The notes under the pieces are model-generated. The model was given only the letters and a program-made list of their open reading frames with translations, had not been told where the DNA came from and did no database searches. This document shows, piece after piece, positions 52,779 to 63,936 of a DNA stretch of 64,000 nucleotides; the first letter of the stretch is position 1; every line of letters begins with the position of its first letter. A program made the position numbers and the translations under genes. This DNA comes from Diplonema papillatum (lineage: Eukaryota; Euglenozoa; Diplonemea; Diplonemida; Diplonemidae). Location: assembly GCA_030068145.1 (NCBI GenBank), contig JAPJBO010000603.1, positions 62,001 through 126,000 on the forward strand, read 5' to 3'.

Positions 52779-54673
52779 CCCCCCGGTGGATCCCCATGCC
52801 TGTCTTTGTCAGATGCTGATACTGACGTCGACAAAACGCCGGACGCGAATGCACAATACGATAGCTACGTTACAGTACGCCATCGTGCTCCTCTTCTCTT
52901 AGATTCAGTTGAGTCGGGTCCAATTCCCCGGGCTGTCCTGCCAATCAAACGTCTGCGGTTTAGATAATACGTGGATGCAAATGGACACGGTCACAGGCTT
53001 CGGGATCCGTATTGTCGGATACTTCGTCGGGACACTGCTGGCCGACTGCCGTTGTACCTTTATCCTTCTTTGGTTGGGATCCTCACTTGGTTTGTCATCC
53101 TCCACTATTCGCGCTATTATTCCTGCAACCAGCACACGATTTCAAACCCCATAGCTCCTTCGTGTGTGCAGCCAGCAGCACAATCCAACCGAGGCGACGG
53201 GCCTCAGGCGACGTGTGAGTCCTACGTAGCGTGCAGAAAATGCAGCTGCTCGAAATATTCTTTCTTGCAAAGGGCTTGATGCCACGTGTCAGACCCGTTT
53301 GCTGCCACTTTTGCTTGGTCTCAAAACACGACACGGGCCGCGAGAACTTTCGAACTAGCAGAGCAGACCATGACAGAGAGAGGAAACGGACTTCAGTACA
53401 GTATGCAGATTCCTTCTTTCTTTATTCGTTGCCCTATATCAGAGGCCAGGTCGAACACAGTGTGTAGAACGGATTACGCCAGATCGGTGACGTAGCTTAC
53501 TCTCTGGGCCCTGGGAGAAGTCCTTGGGTTGGTAGGCTCAGCATCTGCTAAACTCATGCAAGTCACAGCGAAGCTGGGTACGGCAAGTGAACAGGGCCGA
53601 ACCCAAGCCTGAATCAGCGTTCTACGTACGGTCCCCGGAATACCGTGAGCTACTTGGGGCTGTTGAACTTGAAGAGCCAAGCTCAAACCCACTCACGCCA
53701 CTCACGCTCCGCGCCACATAGCTGGAGGTAAACGGCGCACTCCTCTGCGTCGTGCGGACCCCTCACGTGTAATTAGTATGTAGCTGTCACTCGCGTGCAA
53801 ACAGCCTGCCCTTTCTCTTTCGAAAAGACGTTCTCACATTCTCACACTCTGACAGGAAAGTTAAGTTATCAGCTGCTGTTGGTGCACAGCGTGGTCCAGG
53901 GGGCCCGACTTTGTATGAATGAGCCCACTGAAAGCAAATCCTACCCAACAATGGCATCGGGACGAAGGCTGCCGTACCGCGTTTCCGCGGCAGGACAGCG
54001 TGCCTGCATTGAACAGGAATTCGAAACTCGTACAAACGACGTTCTTTTGCGGGTCGGTACTTCGGGAGGACAAGCCCCCCCCATTTCGAGATCAGCAGAA
54101 GATCGCGTATTGCTTTATTGGCGTGCCTTTAGCAAAGTGGCCCTGAGAGGCCCTGAAATGCAGGAAGCTGGCCTTCAGAGGCCGAGGTCCTCAATGGGTG
54201 GTCTTGGGGGTGTCACGCAACACACCCTCTGTTTGGACCCGCGAAACAAATTCTTCGTGAGGCGTTTCGTACAAAGAAATCGCGGAAAAACACGCACGTG
54301 TCGTCGTTAAACTGTGTCGAAGGGGGGGGAGGAGTCGGTATGCGAAAAAGTGGCCCATTCGCCGTTTCGCAGACGGCAAGCCGTGGCGAGGTGATTCACT
54401 AGCCTGCGGCGAAGGCGTCACTGTTGCGGGAGGCTCTTCGTGCGCTCTCGTCGGAAAACACGCACGTTTGTAAATTGTATGGGGTCGAAGATTAGCCTGC
54501 GGATCGACTCTTTTAGAGTTTGGGCCCTGTTGGGGTCCTGGGCACACACGGGAGATGTGCTGTTGAAAATGGGTTCGAGCCCCTCTTCGGGCGACCTTCG
54601 GAATGTGCCGTTGAAGGGACCTAGTCCCTTTTCTGGCCACCGTGATGGTTGGGTCATTTTGGGGGGTCCTTCA
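52779..54673. other. Intergenic, nothing firm
   Basis: No supported gene. Several 60-100-codon frames exist on both strands without splice context. Confidence 0.45.
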
Positions 54674-57600
54674 TCAACCGTTTTCCAACGTCAAGTCGCG
54701 GCGAGGCGACTCGTTATTCTGCCCCTTGTTGCGCGAGCGGATGCGGTCTGCTTGTGCCTGCTTCGTCACATTGAACTTCTCGACCTTCTTGTTGTAAACT
54801 TCGACCTGCGTGGGTTTGACGAGGGCGTGCAATGGGCCCGGCTGGGCACCGCTCCCAAGGTTTCGGAGGAGAGATAGTCGTGTTGGGCGTGCTTCTCACT
54901 GCCAAGCTCTGGGCGGAAAGCATTTCCGGAGTTGGGGCTCTCGGACGATCAGCATCAATTGGCCAAGGGTGATGACATTGGCGAGACCAAAGTTTCAGCC
55001 TCTCTCCGGTCCGGAAAATGTTCTTCAGTAGCAGCAAATGTACTGCAGTATTCCATAGTTACTCGAGAGGGCCGAAGCTTTCTCTTTGTTCGTCGCCTCT
55101 TCTCACGAAGAGGAAGGGTTGCCGCGGCCAAAACTCAAGAGGGTTTCGTCAACTAATCGCAGTATTCGCGTACTTTCAAAAACGAAATGAATAAATAGGG
55201 GAACCATACTTGTTGCGCGTAGTGCGCGTGCTTGTCTTTGTATTCTTTTCGCAGCACTTCATTGTTTGGATCGGCGCATATCTTCTTGTGCAGTGCCTGC
55301 GGTAGTGGGTTTAATTGAAAACAGATCATGCGTTCGAGGTCAATCACGGTGCCACCACAAAAAGGCGTTCCTGTTGTCGGGCACCCTGCAAATCACAAAG
55401 CAGCTGCTCGTAAATCATATATTCACGTTCCAACACAGAACGACCGTTTCCACGTAGCTACCACGTTGTGACGAAAACAGTTGCGTTGAATGCTGCCGCC
55501 TGGTCATTTTCTTTCGGAAAGCAAAACCCAGGACGCAAATAAAAACGCCACCGTTTGCGGTGATTAGCTTCCCAGTTCCTTCAACGCATGTTCGGCAAAA
55601 ATAAGAGCTCGTCACTCGCACAACCGCGGCAGATACAAAACGAATGATGATGACGGGAAGAGAGAGAGTTGTTTTCGTTGAACACAGTGCCTGATCGTTT
55701 TTTTACGTAAAGCTGGATTCAGGACGCAAGTGAAACGCCACGGTTTGCGGCGACGAGCTTCTCATTTCCTCCAACATTTCATGTTTGGAGAAAATGAAAG
55801 CCAAAGCGGCGGCCCCGTGCCGCCCCCACCCCTTTGTATCTGTTGTCGAAGGAACGCGGGCTCCGTGCATCCTCCTGGGCGACCGAACAATCACGGCCGT
55901 GCCTACTCCTGGTTCGTCGTCTTTCCGGACCCTTTGCCCGGCGGTCCTTAAAAGCAGGCTGGCGGAGGGACGCACCGCGGCGGCCGATGGGGGCCCCTGA
56001 ATAGTAAGGTTAGTAAACCCGTACCGTTCGGGCGGGGGGCGCAACCCGCACCCCCCTTCTTTTTTCCCTGCCGCTGCTCATTGTAGCGAATCGAGGTCCA
56101 CCACGGTCTATCAGGTACATCCCTATCCCTTGGAACTGCATTCTTCTGTCCATCACAGTCTATCAGGAGGGGATGGACCGGCTTAGTTTTGTTGGGGAGG
56201 TTCGAAGAAAAGACCTGAGGATCCCGTGGGAAACGCCGACCTGGTGTGATTCGGACTGGGGGGGAAATCGTATATATGGGTAGGGGGGTTAGGGGCAGGG
56301 TTATATACACCGGGTCATGCGCATTGAAACCGAGGTCAAAAGCTGCTGATATCGGCGATTTCCACCGGCTCTTCTCTGACGGTAACGCGGCTGCAACGGG
56401 TCACGGGGGTTGAGGTTTCGATTCCGGAGAGGGAGCCGGGGAAACGGCTACCCCCCAGCTAAGGATGGCAGCAGGCACGCAGAATTGCCCAACGGCAACA
56501 CTGCCGATGGCAGCCCAGGCTTGCGCGGCAGCGTGGCCAAGTTGCCCAGCGACTGAAGCCAGGGCATACCTGCAAGTACGTTACCCATTGCGCTGAGTAC
56601 TGTTTGAACTCCGCGTCGTATCGCTTCATCTCGGCTTCGATGTTGGGGCCCGATCCTGTGTCTTTTTTGACGGCCTCGTCCAGCTGCTTCTTCAGTGCGT
56701 GGATCGACGGATCGAGCCCTGGAGTCCCGAGTCTTTTGAGCTGGTTCAGGGCGTCGAGACGTTGCCTGAGGTCGATGACAGACGCGCTGTCGCCGCGCGA
56801 CGAAGGAGACAACGGCGTGCATGGCTCGGTAGGCCGCGGGGACGTTGACGAGGTGGGGCGGGGAGACGTGCTGGACCCGCTGACGGGGCGGGTCAAGGGC
56901 GGGGCGCGCGACTTTTTTATCCGCTCGTCCTCCGCCGCGTACTGCTTCCGCATCTGCTCGACGGCCGTCAGCGCCTCGCGGAACCCGGGCTTGTGCTTCG
57001 CCTTCTCCACCGCCTGCGGGCTGTGGGCGAGGATCGTCCCGTCCTGCTCGAACATCTCGTTGTGCGGCGCCGCCGCGACCACGAGGAACTTCGATACCGC
57101 GCCGGCGTCGCCGCCTTTTGCCCACACTTCGAGCATCGTGCCTTGCTGCTCGAAGACGACCAACGTCCCTTCCCCGACGATTTTCATGTTCGCTTGCATC
57201 TCGACCTCACCCTCGTACACATACACGCACACGTTCCAATGCTCAGGCAGCTCGTAGTTGACGGTGTTTCCGCCGAAGACGGAGAAGTTGATGACGACGC
57301 TAGGCGTCGCGGTCTCGATGGCCGGCTTCTCCGTTCCGTCTTGACTGAACGTACCGAGCAGCACCTTCGCTTCCCAGCCCTTGCCTTCGACGCGCGGCAG
57401 TTCGCGTTTTTGGTAGGTGTCGACGAGGGGCTCCTTGAGGCTTTCGCTGTTCGGCTCCCTGATCCAGATTTCGAAGGTGTGGAGGATGCCGCCCCTTGCG
57501 TGGAGCAGCTGCGACGCTTCTTCCTGGACCATGGCGCCACTTTTGGCGTGCAGGCAGTACACGTCGCCGCTCTCGGCGACGCCGCCGCGGTCGCCTTTGG

Positions 57601-57859
57601 TTTGGTGGCGGGCGGTCCACTGCAGGCCGCCGCTGATGATGTAGACGATGCGGATCATGCCGTAGAACGGCGTCCACGGCAGCGGGCCGCTCTCCCGCGG
57701 CGCGAACTTCTTCTTCAGCTGCTCGACGCAGCAGATCGGGTCCAGGTACCCCACCGTCGTCCTTTCCCCGACCACACGGTGCGTCCTGTGGCCCACACCT
57801 CCGCAGTTCCGAGCCCCGACGCTTTCAGTACACCTGCTGATCTCGCGGAGCGAAGTCAT
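54674..57859 (-). CDS. Pirin-like bicupin with coiled-coil tail, three exons
   Basis: Exons 57859-56570 (ATG, 430 codons), 55296-55210 (29 codons) and 54805-54674 (43 codons plus TGA) join in phase 0. Donors are CAG|GTATGC and CAA|GTATGG; acceptors are actaccgcag and cccacgcag. The product is 502 residues. The first 290 residues match pirin: an N-terminal cupin with SGDVYCLHAKSGAMVQEEAS, the segment GGILHTFEIWIREPNSESLK typical of pirin strands, and a C-terminal cupin (VYVYEGEVEMQ, VVFEQQGTMLEVW). The usual first metal-binding His pair of pirin (HPHRGFET) is replaced by ISGGLQWTARHQ, so iron binding is doubtful. A Ser/Pro linker and a charged coiled coil follow and continue through both small exons. 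Pirins act as nuclear cofactors or quercetinases; here a scaffold role is possible. Confidence 0.86.
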
Positions 57860-59375
57860 CTTCCCACGCCCACCCCTCGACGACAACGATGTGTCACACG
57901 TATCCCACCTGAATTTGCTCAACTCATTCGGTTCGGTTTTGTAGTCGTGTTTTCTTGACCGCTTCGAGTTTTAAGGATTGATCCGTGTTTTTTAAATCTC
58001 CGACAGTAATAACGCGTTGATATTCTCCCGTTGGGTGTGGGCACGGCAGGTAGTTCGACCGGTTTCTATTATCTGAAGTGGCGAGATGACTAAAGAGCTG
58101 TAAAGAGGGGATAGGGGAACGACGCTGACGCCACAGCGTTCTCCCGCATTCCTCGCGGCGGCGGTGCACTTTGGTACAAGCAAGAGTTCGAAGTACTCGA
58201 TGCCTTTGCCCACACCCTTGACAAATCGCGTTCTGTCGTTGAGCTTCCTCTACACGCAAGCCGCCACTGCGACAGCCCACTGAGAGATCCATGAGGGACG
58301 CAGGATGCCGCACGAGTCGAGCTTTACCGGCATGCACCCACGGGCACCCTCCGCTACCACACGGCCACCTGGCGGCGTCCTTGAGTATTGCCGGTGCTTA
58401 GGGAAAGGACTCCTCTGGGCGAGATACATCTCATCGGCTATCAGTCGACAGGCACTGCACCATCTACCCGTCTGAATAGTATAGTTTATAGGAAAAACTT
58501 CGGATTCGGGACCGCGGACAACGGTAGGACCCGCCGGATCTGTGCCAGGACAGGAACCGTTGAGGTATGCTCGGCACGAATAATCGTTCCCACAGGCAAA
58601 GAACAGACCTGCCTTTTCTGGCGGGAACACCCTGAGTTTTGCACCTTGGCGTCCATGTCGTCAGTTGGCGAGACACGTGCGCGTGCGGCGCCTGACAACG
58701 GCTCGACACACTACGATGGGTCGGCGGAGCGTTAGCGGCTGTGGCGTTCTTCGCTTCCGTCGTTTTCTCACTTTCCGTCTCCGTCTTGGCACCAGTGCAC
58801 TTTTACTGGATCGCGGAGCCCGATCGTTGGCGACACATATCCGTGAAGGTAAATGACAAGGACATGCGTTTTCCAGGAAGCAAATAGCGCAAGAGAAAGA
58901 AAATATCGGAACATCGTAACCAAGCCTGAAGAGAGAGCAGAAAATATGGTGAGAAGAACGAAGACCGCGAAAAAGAAACGGGCGAAAACAAAAGAATAAT
59001 AATAAAAAGGACACGGAAAAGAAGGGCAGCTTTCCCGGCATTCATTGTTGGCATTCTTGTACGAAGTGGGCTGGCTTTTTCCGTATGATATATTTCTTTC
59101 CTCTCATTCGGCCCGGTCGAAAAGGGCTGCAGAGAAGAGTTCAAGAGACACTGTTCTCCGTAAAGAGACCCTCCGGCTGGGAGGTCGGCAGAGCGGAAGA
59201 GATGTGAAAACGGGGTTTTGCCTGGAGGCTTTTCGTGTTATTCTGCAGATGCGAGAGAAACAGAAATCTTGCCCTGGATGAAGAACACGTTGACTTTCAA
59301 CACATCGAGAAAGCCGCGGAACTGCACTTGACCAGGCTACACCACCTTCCATCACTACTGCCTCCGTCGCCGACA
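57860..59375. other. Intergenic or intron, uncertain
   Basis: A segment at 57998-58250 (minus) after ttgcgtgtag is open in two frames, one reading LNDRTRFVKGVGKGIEYFEL. Neither can be chosen, so I do not call a gene. Nothing else is supported. Confidence 0.35.
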
Positions 59376-59658
59376 CTACCCACGGGCGTTGCAGAGGCAC
59401 GAGCTGGCTTCCCATTTCATGCTCCGTTCCGCCTTCGCCCAGCTGGCACGTATCCTTCTTCGCATCCTCAGCCCATTGACTTTGCTGTATCCGGGGGGCA
59501 CGCCGATGGTCGTTAAGTGCCAAAGTCCAGACATTTTTCTGCGGCCAACGGAAACCTTTCTACACGTCTCTAACCAGGGCAAATACACATGTGCAACCCC
59601 AAAGGCCTTGCTCAGCTCTTCGGCGCGGGCGTTGGCGTTCTTTTGTTGATTGGCGGCT
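59376..59658 (-). CDS. Two exons of an unrecognised gene
   Basis: Exon 59658-59587 follows cagtgatgtcag and ends GT|GTATTT; it codes AANQQKNANARAEELSKAFG, clearly coding-like. The phase fits a following exon from about 59535 (after ggccgcag) or 59480 (after ggatacag), which reads ...RMRRRIRASWAKAERSMKWE and ends in TAG at 59376. The 5' part lies above 59670 and was not resolved. No family recognised. Confidence 0.45.
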
Positions 59659-60174
59659 CTGACATCACTGAATCAGGACGACACGCGCCGGTGTGAGACT
59701 GATCCACCTGGGCGATGTGCTCTCCTCTTTTTTGCTGATTGCGGAAGACAACATACGCGGTAGTCCAGGTAACAGGAACAGTGCTGGCCAGGTGCCGGTG
59801 TGTTGACGCCTGGCTGCTTTGCTCCATGGAGAAGGACGGCACTGGTCCCCCGCTGGAAACCTCAGAACAAGAATAACACGCACACGCATTGGGAGTCTGT
59901 GTCACGAATCGCCTTACGAACATACGTGTGGCTGCACGTAAGTACAGAACACACGCCCACGGCAGGTAATCCGCACCACCTCCCCGTGCGAGCAATTCTC
60001 GGAACAGGACTAAAACTGTGATCCAGTTGGGGACTGCTGGACGTGACGGGTTCTTGCACATGGGGACTTGAAACAGCGAGTCAGGCCAAGCACAGAGAGG
60101 GCTTCCCGCCCTCGGATACCCAGTTTAAGCTATGGACTTAAACACACACACGCACAAACTAGCACGGTCGTACT

Positions 60175-60420
60175 TTCGTGAAGGGGGGCACCACGTTAAA
60201 ACGTGGTCCGCAACACGCACGCCTCTCATGCAGGAGGGCACCACGTAGAAATGGATTCACAACGCACTCACAAAAATCAGACACAGTGTAGTCGTACTTC
60301 CGTAAAAGAAAGAAGGCATTACGTTGAAACGGCTCCAGAACACACGTACTCTCCCACAGCGTGGTCGTAGGGAGACGCCACGTTCGCCACACACATACAC
60401 ACGCACACGCAACTCACGGC
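60175..60420. repeat. Degenerate tandem repeat (caccacgtt.aaa)
   Basis: ggcaccacgttaaaacg, ggcaccacgtagaaatg, ggcattacgttgaaacg and gacgccacgtt occur at spacings of about 45-75 bp along with gtcgtactt(t/c)cgt. This is an old array; no coding frame follows it. The surrounding 59659-61300 has no other supported feature. Confidence 0.5.
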
Positions 60421-61308
60421 CGACATAGTCGCGCCTCGCAAGACAACGTGGATGCTACTCATGAATTGCATCGGTCGCCCGAATGGACACAAAGAGCGCA
60501 CAAAAGGACAAGATGTTGGATGCACGGCCACCTCAGGCCCTCTACACGAGATAAGGGATGAGTTTATTCGAACTTTCGTTCTAGAAGACGCGCGCAACGG
60601 CAGACGCACAATTTTCACACGTGCTGCAAACATTCAGGTTTTCTGTTCAACACTTCTACTGCTGTTGGCAACAGCGCCCGTCGAGGACCGTTCTCGTACA
60701 GATGTTGGCCTGGCTTCAAGGGCACCTCAGATACCCTATCAGGTCCTTAGGTTCGAGGTAGATGACCTCCTATGGTGGAGGTGCTCACATGTAGTAGAAG
60801 CAGTACTACAGTTTCCTGAAGAATACCAGAAGCAGCTAGTTGAGGGGTTGTCGTTGGACGGGTAATACCCACACTCCCTTCCTTCTTGTGACCTTATCTA
60901 GGCACAAGCCCATTTCCGTGCAAGCAGAACTTGACATCCGCTAATCGACGGTCAACGCTTCTGCCCGACAGCTCTCGACGGGAGTGTAGTGGACTACCGC
61001 GGCAGAGTTCGATTACTGGAGAGCTGGTATGAAAGAATTCAGACTTGGGTATGAGAGCACTGCCGGTGTTCGGCAGACGGAGTATACTTCTCGCGCTAAG
61101 ACATGTGTCCATAATCTGCGGTAAGATGCTAACAAGGCTTTTACTTTCAGTGCTTTCGCTTCGTAGCTTTTTGTTTTGACACGGTTAAGACGGCAAGTGT
61201 CATCCGAAAGGACACGAGAAACTTTTTGACGGACATCTTCGAAGGGTTGAGCCGCAGCTCTTGACAGATAGTAAACAGAGAGTAAGAGGGCGCTTTTGTT
61301 TTTCTTTT

Positions 61309-61648
61309 GCTGTCTTTCGGGAAAGGCAGCTACCAGGGAAAGCCTGCTACACGTGTTCGGCGGTACTGCAGAGCCACGGGCCTACGGGTCAAGTGGCTAC
61401 CGATTTCCCAAACTAAAGCATCAAGACTTGGCGCACCTTGTGGCCTGGCGCTCACGCTGAACACAAGCTCGTCGAGACGGTCAGCCACCGGGCAGAGCGG
61501 ACGGGGTTGTAGCACTGTGCTGCCTCCGACTCAAGCTTTGCAAGCTGTGGTTGACCGTCACGTTCCTGGACCCGGAGCGGCCTTTTTCTTTTCTTTTTTT
61601 ATTTCTTTTTCTTCTTCTTTCTTCTTGCTGTCTTTCGCGAAAGGCAGT
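61309..61648. repeat. Paired gctgtctttcg(c/g)gaaaggcag motif
   Basis: The 21-bp word occurs at 61310 and 61627, each after a T/C-rich tract. The second contains a perfect palindrome ctttcgcgaaag. Confidence 0.6.
61450..61515 (-). other. Coding-like repeat, copy 1
   Basis: This stretch matches 63937-64000 at about 85% of bases. On the minus strand both read Q-P-R-P-L-x-P-x-x-x-R-L-x-E-L-V-F-S-V-S-A, and about half of the differences are at third positions, which suggests both descend from coding sequence. No full gene or element is recognised around either copy. Confidence 0.4.
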
Positions 61649-61827
61649 TGTCCGTGCTTAGGATACGTTTCCGTTCTCCGACTCCCGCAATCGCGAGCAG
61701 CAGAAACGAAACGCGAGCGGCCTAGAAAACCGATCGGCTCATCGAAAAAGGACCGCGGGAAGTCGGCTGAACCCGAGGAGCTACTTGAGAAATGTGTATG
61801 TGTTGAATGTTACACCTGGTTACTTCA

Positions 61828-61990
61828 CGAAAAAGACAGGCGCTTCGTTTTGTTTGTGCGTGCCGGTTGATCGTTTTCCCTATTGTATTTACCCTGTGTC
61901 ATTTTCAGGTAAGAAATTCTGATCAACCATCAAAACACGCTGCCTACGTCTTTTTAGCCTGCACAATTCATTGAAGGGCGACCCGCAAAA
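61828..61990 (+). mobile_element. 170-bp short mobile repeat, copy D
   Basis: Nearly complete copy with gaaaaagacaggcgcttcgt at the left, cattttcaggtaagaaattc in the middle and gggcgacccgcaaaa at the right. It abuts the first A-tailed repeat at 61992. Confidence 0.75.
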
Positions 61991-61991
61991 A

Positions 61992-62222
61992 AAAATACTC
62001 GAGGGACTGCCTTGTGCTCATTTCGAAGGAGGCTAGAGGGGGAGAAAACAATACAACTACAAAGTGGGTCTTTTTTGTTGAACGCTTACGCCCGCCACTA
62101 AACCCAGGGTTACCTGTGTTTCGTGTGGGCTACAGCACATTTACCTCCTTTGATCTATCGCAACTGGCAGTCTCCTCAAGCATTTCCTACAAAGCAGGTG
62201 CTTATTCAAAAAAAAAAAGATT
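61992..62222 (+). mobile_element. SINE-like A-tailed repeat, copy 1
   Basis: About 225 bp from tactcgagggactgccttgt to caggtgcttattc followed by A11. Copies at 62466-62668 and 62752-62972 share start, end and A-rich tail, with tail length differing between copies, as in retroposed SINEs. Diverged copies lie at 44372-44765 and 48680-48810. I see no clear Pol III A and B boxes, so the source RNA is unknown. Confidence 0.7.
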
Positions 62223-62465
62223 GTTAGTCCGTAATTGGAATATTGTTGAACTGGACTAAAGCTGGAACGGGTAAATGAACAGACCGGGTAAAACCTGGGA
62301 CCCCCGGGGGTAGTCACCTGCGTGACGGCACCAGTGGCGGTCCTGCAGCCTCGGAAGACAGCGGCATCTAGGGGTCGAGCTGAGTATTGAGCACCCCAAG
62401 GCGCGGGCAAGCACCAGGGGTCGCGATATACTGCAAAAGTACGCAATGTCGTCAAACCCCGATAG

Positions 62466-62668
62466 AATACTCGAGGGACTGCCTTGTGCTCATTTTTTTC
62501 GAAAGGAGGCTAGAGGGGGAGAAAACAAAACAACTACAAAGTGGGTCTTTTTTTGTTGAACGCTTACGCCCGCCACTAAACCCAGATTTACCTGTGTTTC
62601 GTGTGGGCTACAGCAACTGGCAGTCTCCTCAAGCATTTCCTACAAAGCAGGTGCTTACAAAAAAGAAA
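62466..62668 (+). mobile_element. SINE-like A-tailed repeat, copy 2
   Basis: Second copy, lacking about 25 bp in the agcacatttacctcctttg part, nested inside the inverted-repeat element. Confidence 0.7.
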
Positions 62669-62670
62669 TG

Positions 62671-62725
62671 CCGAACCGGGTATAACCTGGGACACCCGGC
62701 CAAGTCCCAGGGTTTACCCGGTTCA
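62671..62725. repeat. Hairpin gaaccgggt...acccggttc
   Basis: Arms of 21 bp (gaaccgggtataacctggga and its complement) pair with two mismatches around a short loop. It is the right end of the inverted-repeat element. Confidence 0.85.
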
Positions 62726-62751
62726 ACATTAATCCAATTACGGTACTAAAA

Positions 62752-62972
62752 ATACTCGAGGGGCTGCCTTGTGCTTACTTCGAAGGAGGCTAGAGGGGGA
62801 GAAACAATACAACTACAAAATGGGTCTTTTTTGTTGAACGCTTACGCCCGCCACTGAACCCAGATTCACCTGTGTTTCGTGTGGGCTACAGCACATTTAC
62901 CTCCTTTGATCTTTTGCAACTGGCAGCCTCCTCAAGTATTTCCTACAAAGCAGGTGCTTATACAAAAAAAGA
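62752..62972 (+). mobile_element. SINE-like A-tailed repeat, copy 3
   Basis: Third, nearly complete copy, with gcaggtgcttatac followed by A7 at its end. Confidence 0.7.
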
Positions 62973-63544
62973 AGAGGCCCGTCTTTCCGAAGAAGCCGCG
63001 CGAGAAGCAGCGCAGCGCGACTCCTCGGAAAGAGGTTTTGTTTGCAAGACCGAGGGGGCGCAAATGTTAAATTTGGATTGGGCTCGCTTCGTAGACCTGA
63101 AAGAAAAAAACAGGAATTCGGAGGATGGTGAGCGGGCGTGTGCCACCTCGCCTACACCGCCGCCCTCTCCCCAAGTTTTGTTTTGATTCGCGCGACCGGA
63201 CAGTGATTTCATGATGAAGCCGATACTGCAGGTCATCCCGGCAATGACCACCTTGCTTCAGTTTATAGCCAGCTCGCTAGATCTGCTGCTCCGCGGGGGT
63301 TACACGCATGCAGTAACGCCTGGGAACATGTTTGCGTAGTTCCCTGCACGCTTCCAACAGTCTTTTTGATATGCCAGCAGGGGGTAGGTGCAGCCGGGAC
63401 GGATCTGGCAGAACACCCGTGCAGGGAGAGCCTGCTTTGTGCTATGCGGTCTAGTTCACGTCTGCTGTACGACGCACATAAGTCGAACTTTGAGTGTGTG
63501 AGCCCCTCCGAAGAAAAGCCCATCATACTCACACGACACAAGTT

Positions 63545-63745
63545 CACGTCTGCGGTACTGGTGCATATAAGTCGACCTTTGAGTGCGTTACGTCTGCGGT
63601 ACTGGTGCATATAAGTCGATCTTTGAGTGCGTTACGTCTGGGGTACTGGTGCATAATAAGTCGATCTTTGAGTGCGTTACGTCTGGGGTACTGGTGCATA
63701 ATAAGTCGATCTTTGAGTGCGTTACGTCGGTACTGGTGCAACCAC
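63545..63745. repeat. Tandem repeat, 44-46-bp units
   Basis: Four and a half units of gtctg(c/g)ggtactggtgcat, a(ta)taagtcga(c/t)ctttgag and tgcgttac; later units gained two bases. A diverged unit precedes at 63460-63500. The array is flanked by DNA without a supported gene. Confidence 0.93.
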
Positions 63746-63936
63746 GTTGCAGTTAGCTCGAAGGAAAACACAGTCACGGGCGAGGGTGTGTGGTTCGTCG
63801 GCTGAAGGGTAATGCGGCGGACTTCTGTGCAATTGGGGGCTAATTGTCCAAGCTTGTCCAAACACAGTTTTCGTGCTTAGCCACGGATCTGCGGGTCGGC
63901 TACAAGGCGTGACGTACCGCATCGGAGTTCGCGCTG

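Larger units (their letters stand above)
62224..62760. mobile_element. Inverted-repeat element with nested SINE-like copy
   Basis: The left end (cgtaattggaatattgttga, then ccgggtaaaacctgggac) and right end (gtcccagggtttacccggtt, then caacattaatccaattacg) are inverted copies of about 45 bp; the left arm carries about 30 extra bases. Outside them lie ttagt and gtactaa. The word ttagtactaa occurs intact at the ends of mobile repeat copies B and C, so gtac may be the 4-bp target duplication. SINE-like copy 2 lies inside. Confidence 0.6.

Noticed and set aside
57998-58250. Terminal exon reading LNDRTRFVKGVGKG
   Set aside because: A second frame over the same bases looks equally coding-like and fits the same acceptor; no way to choose.
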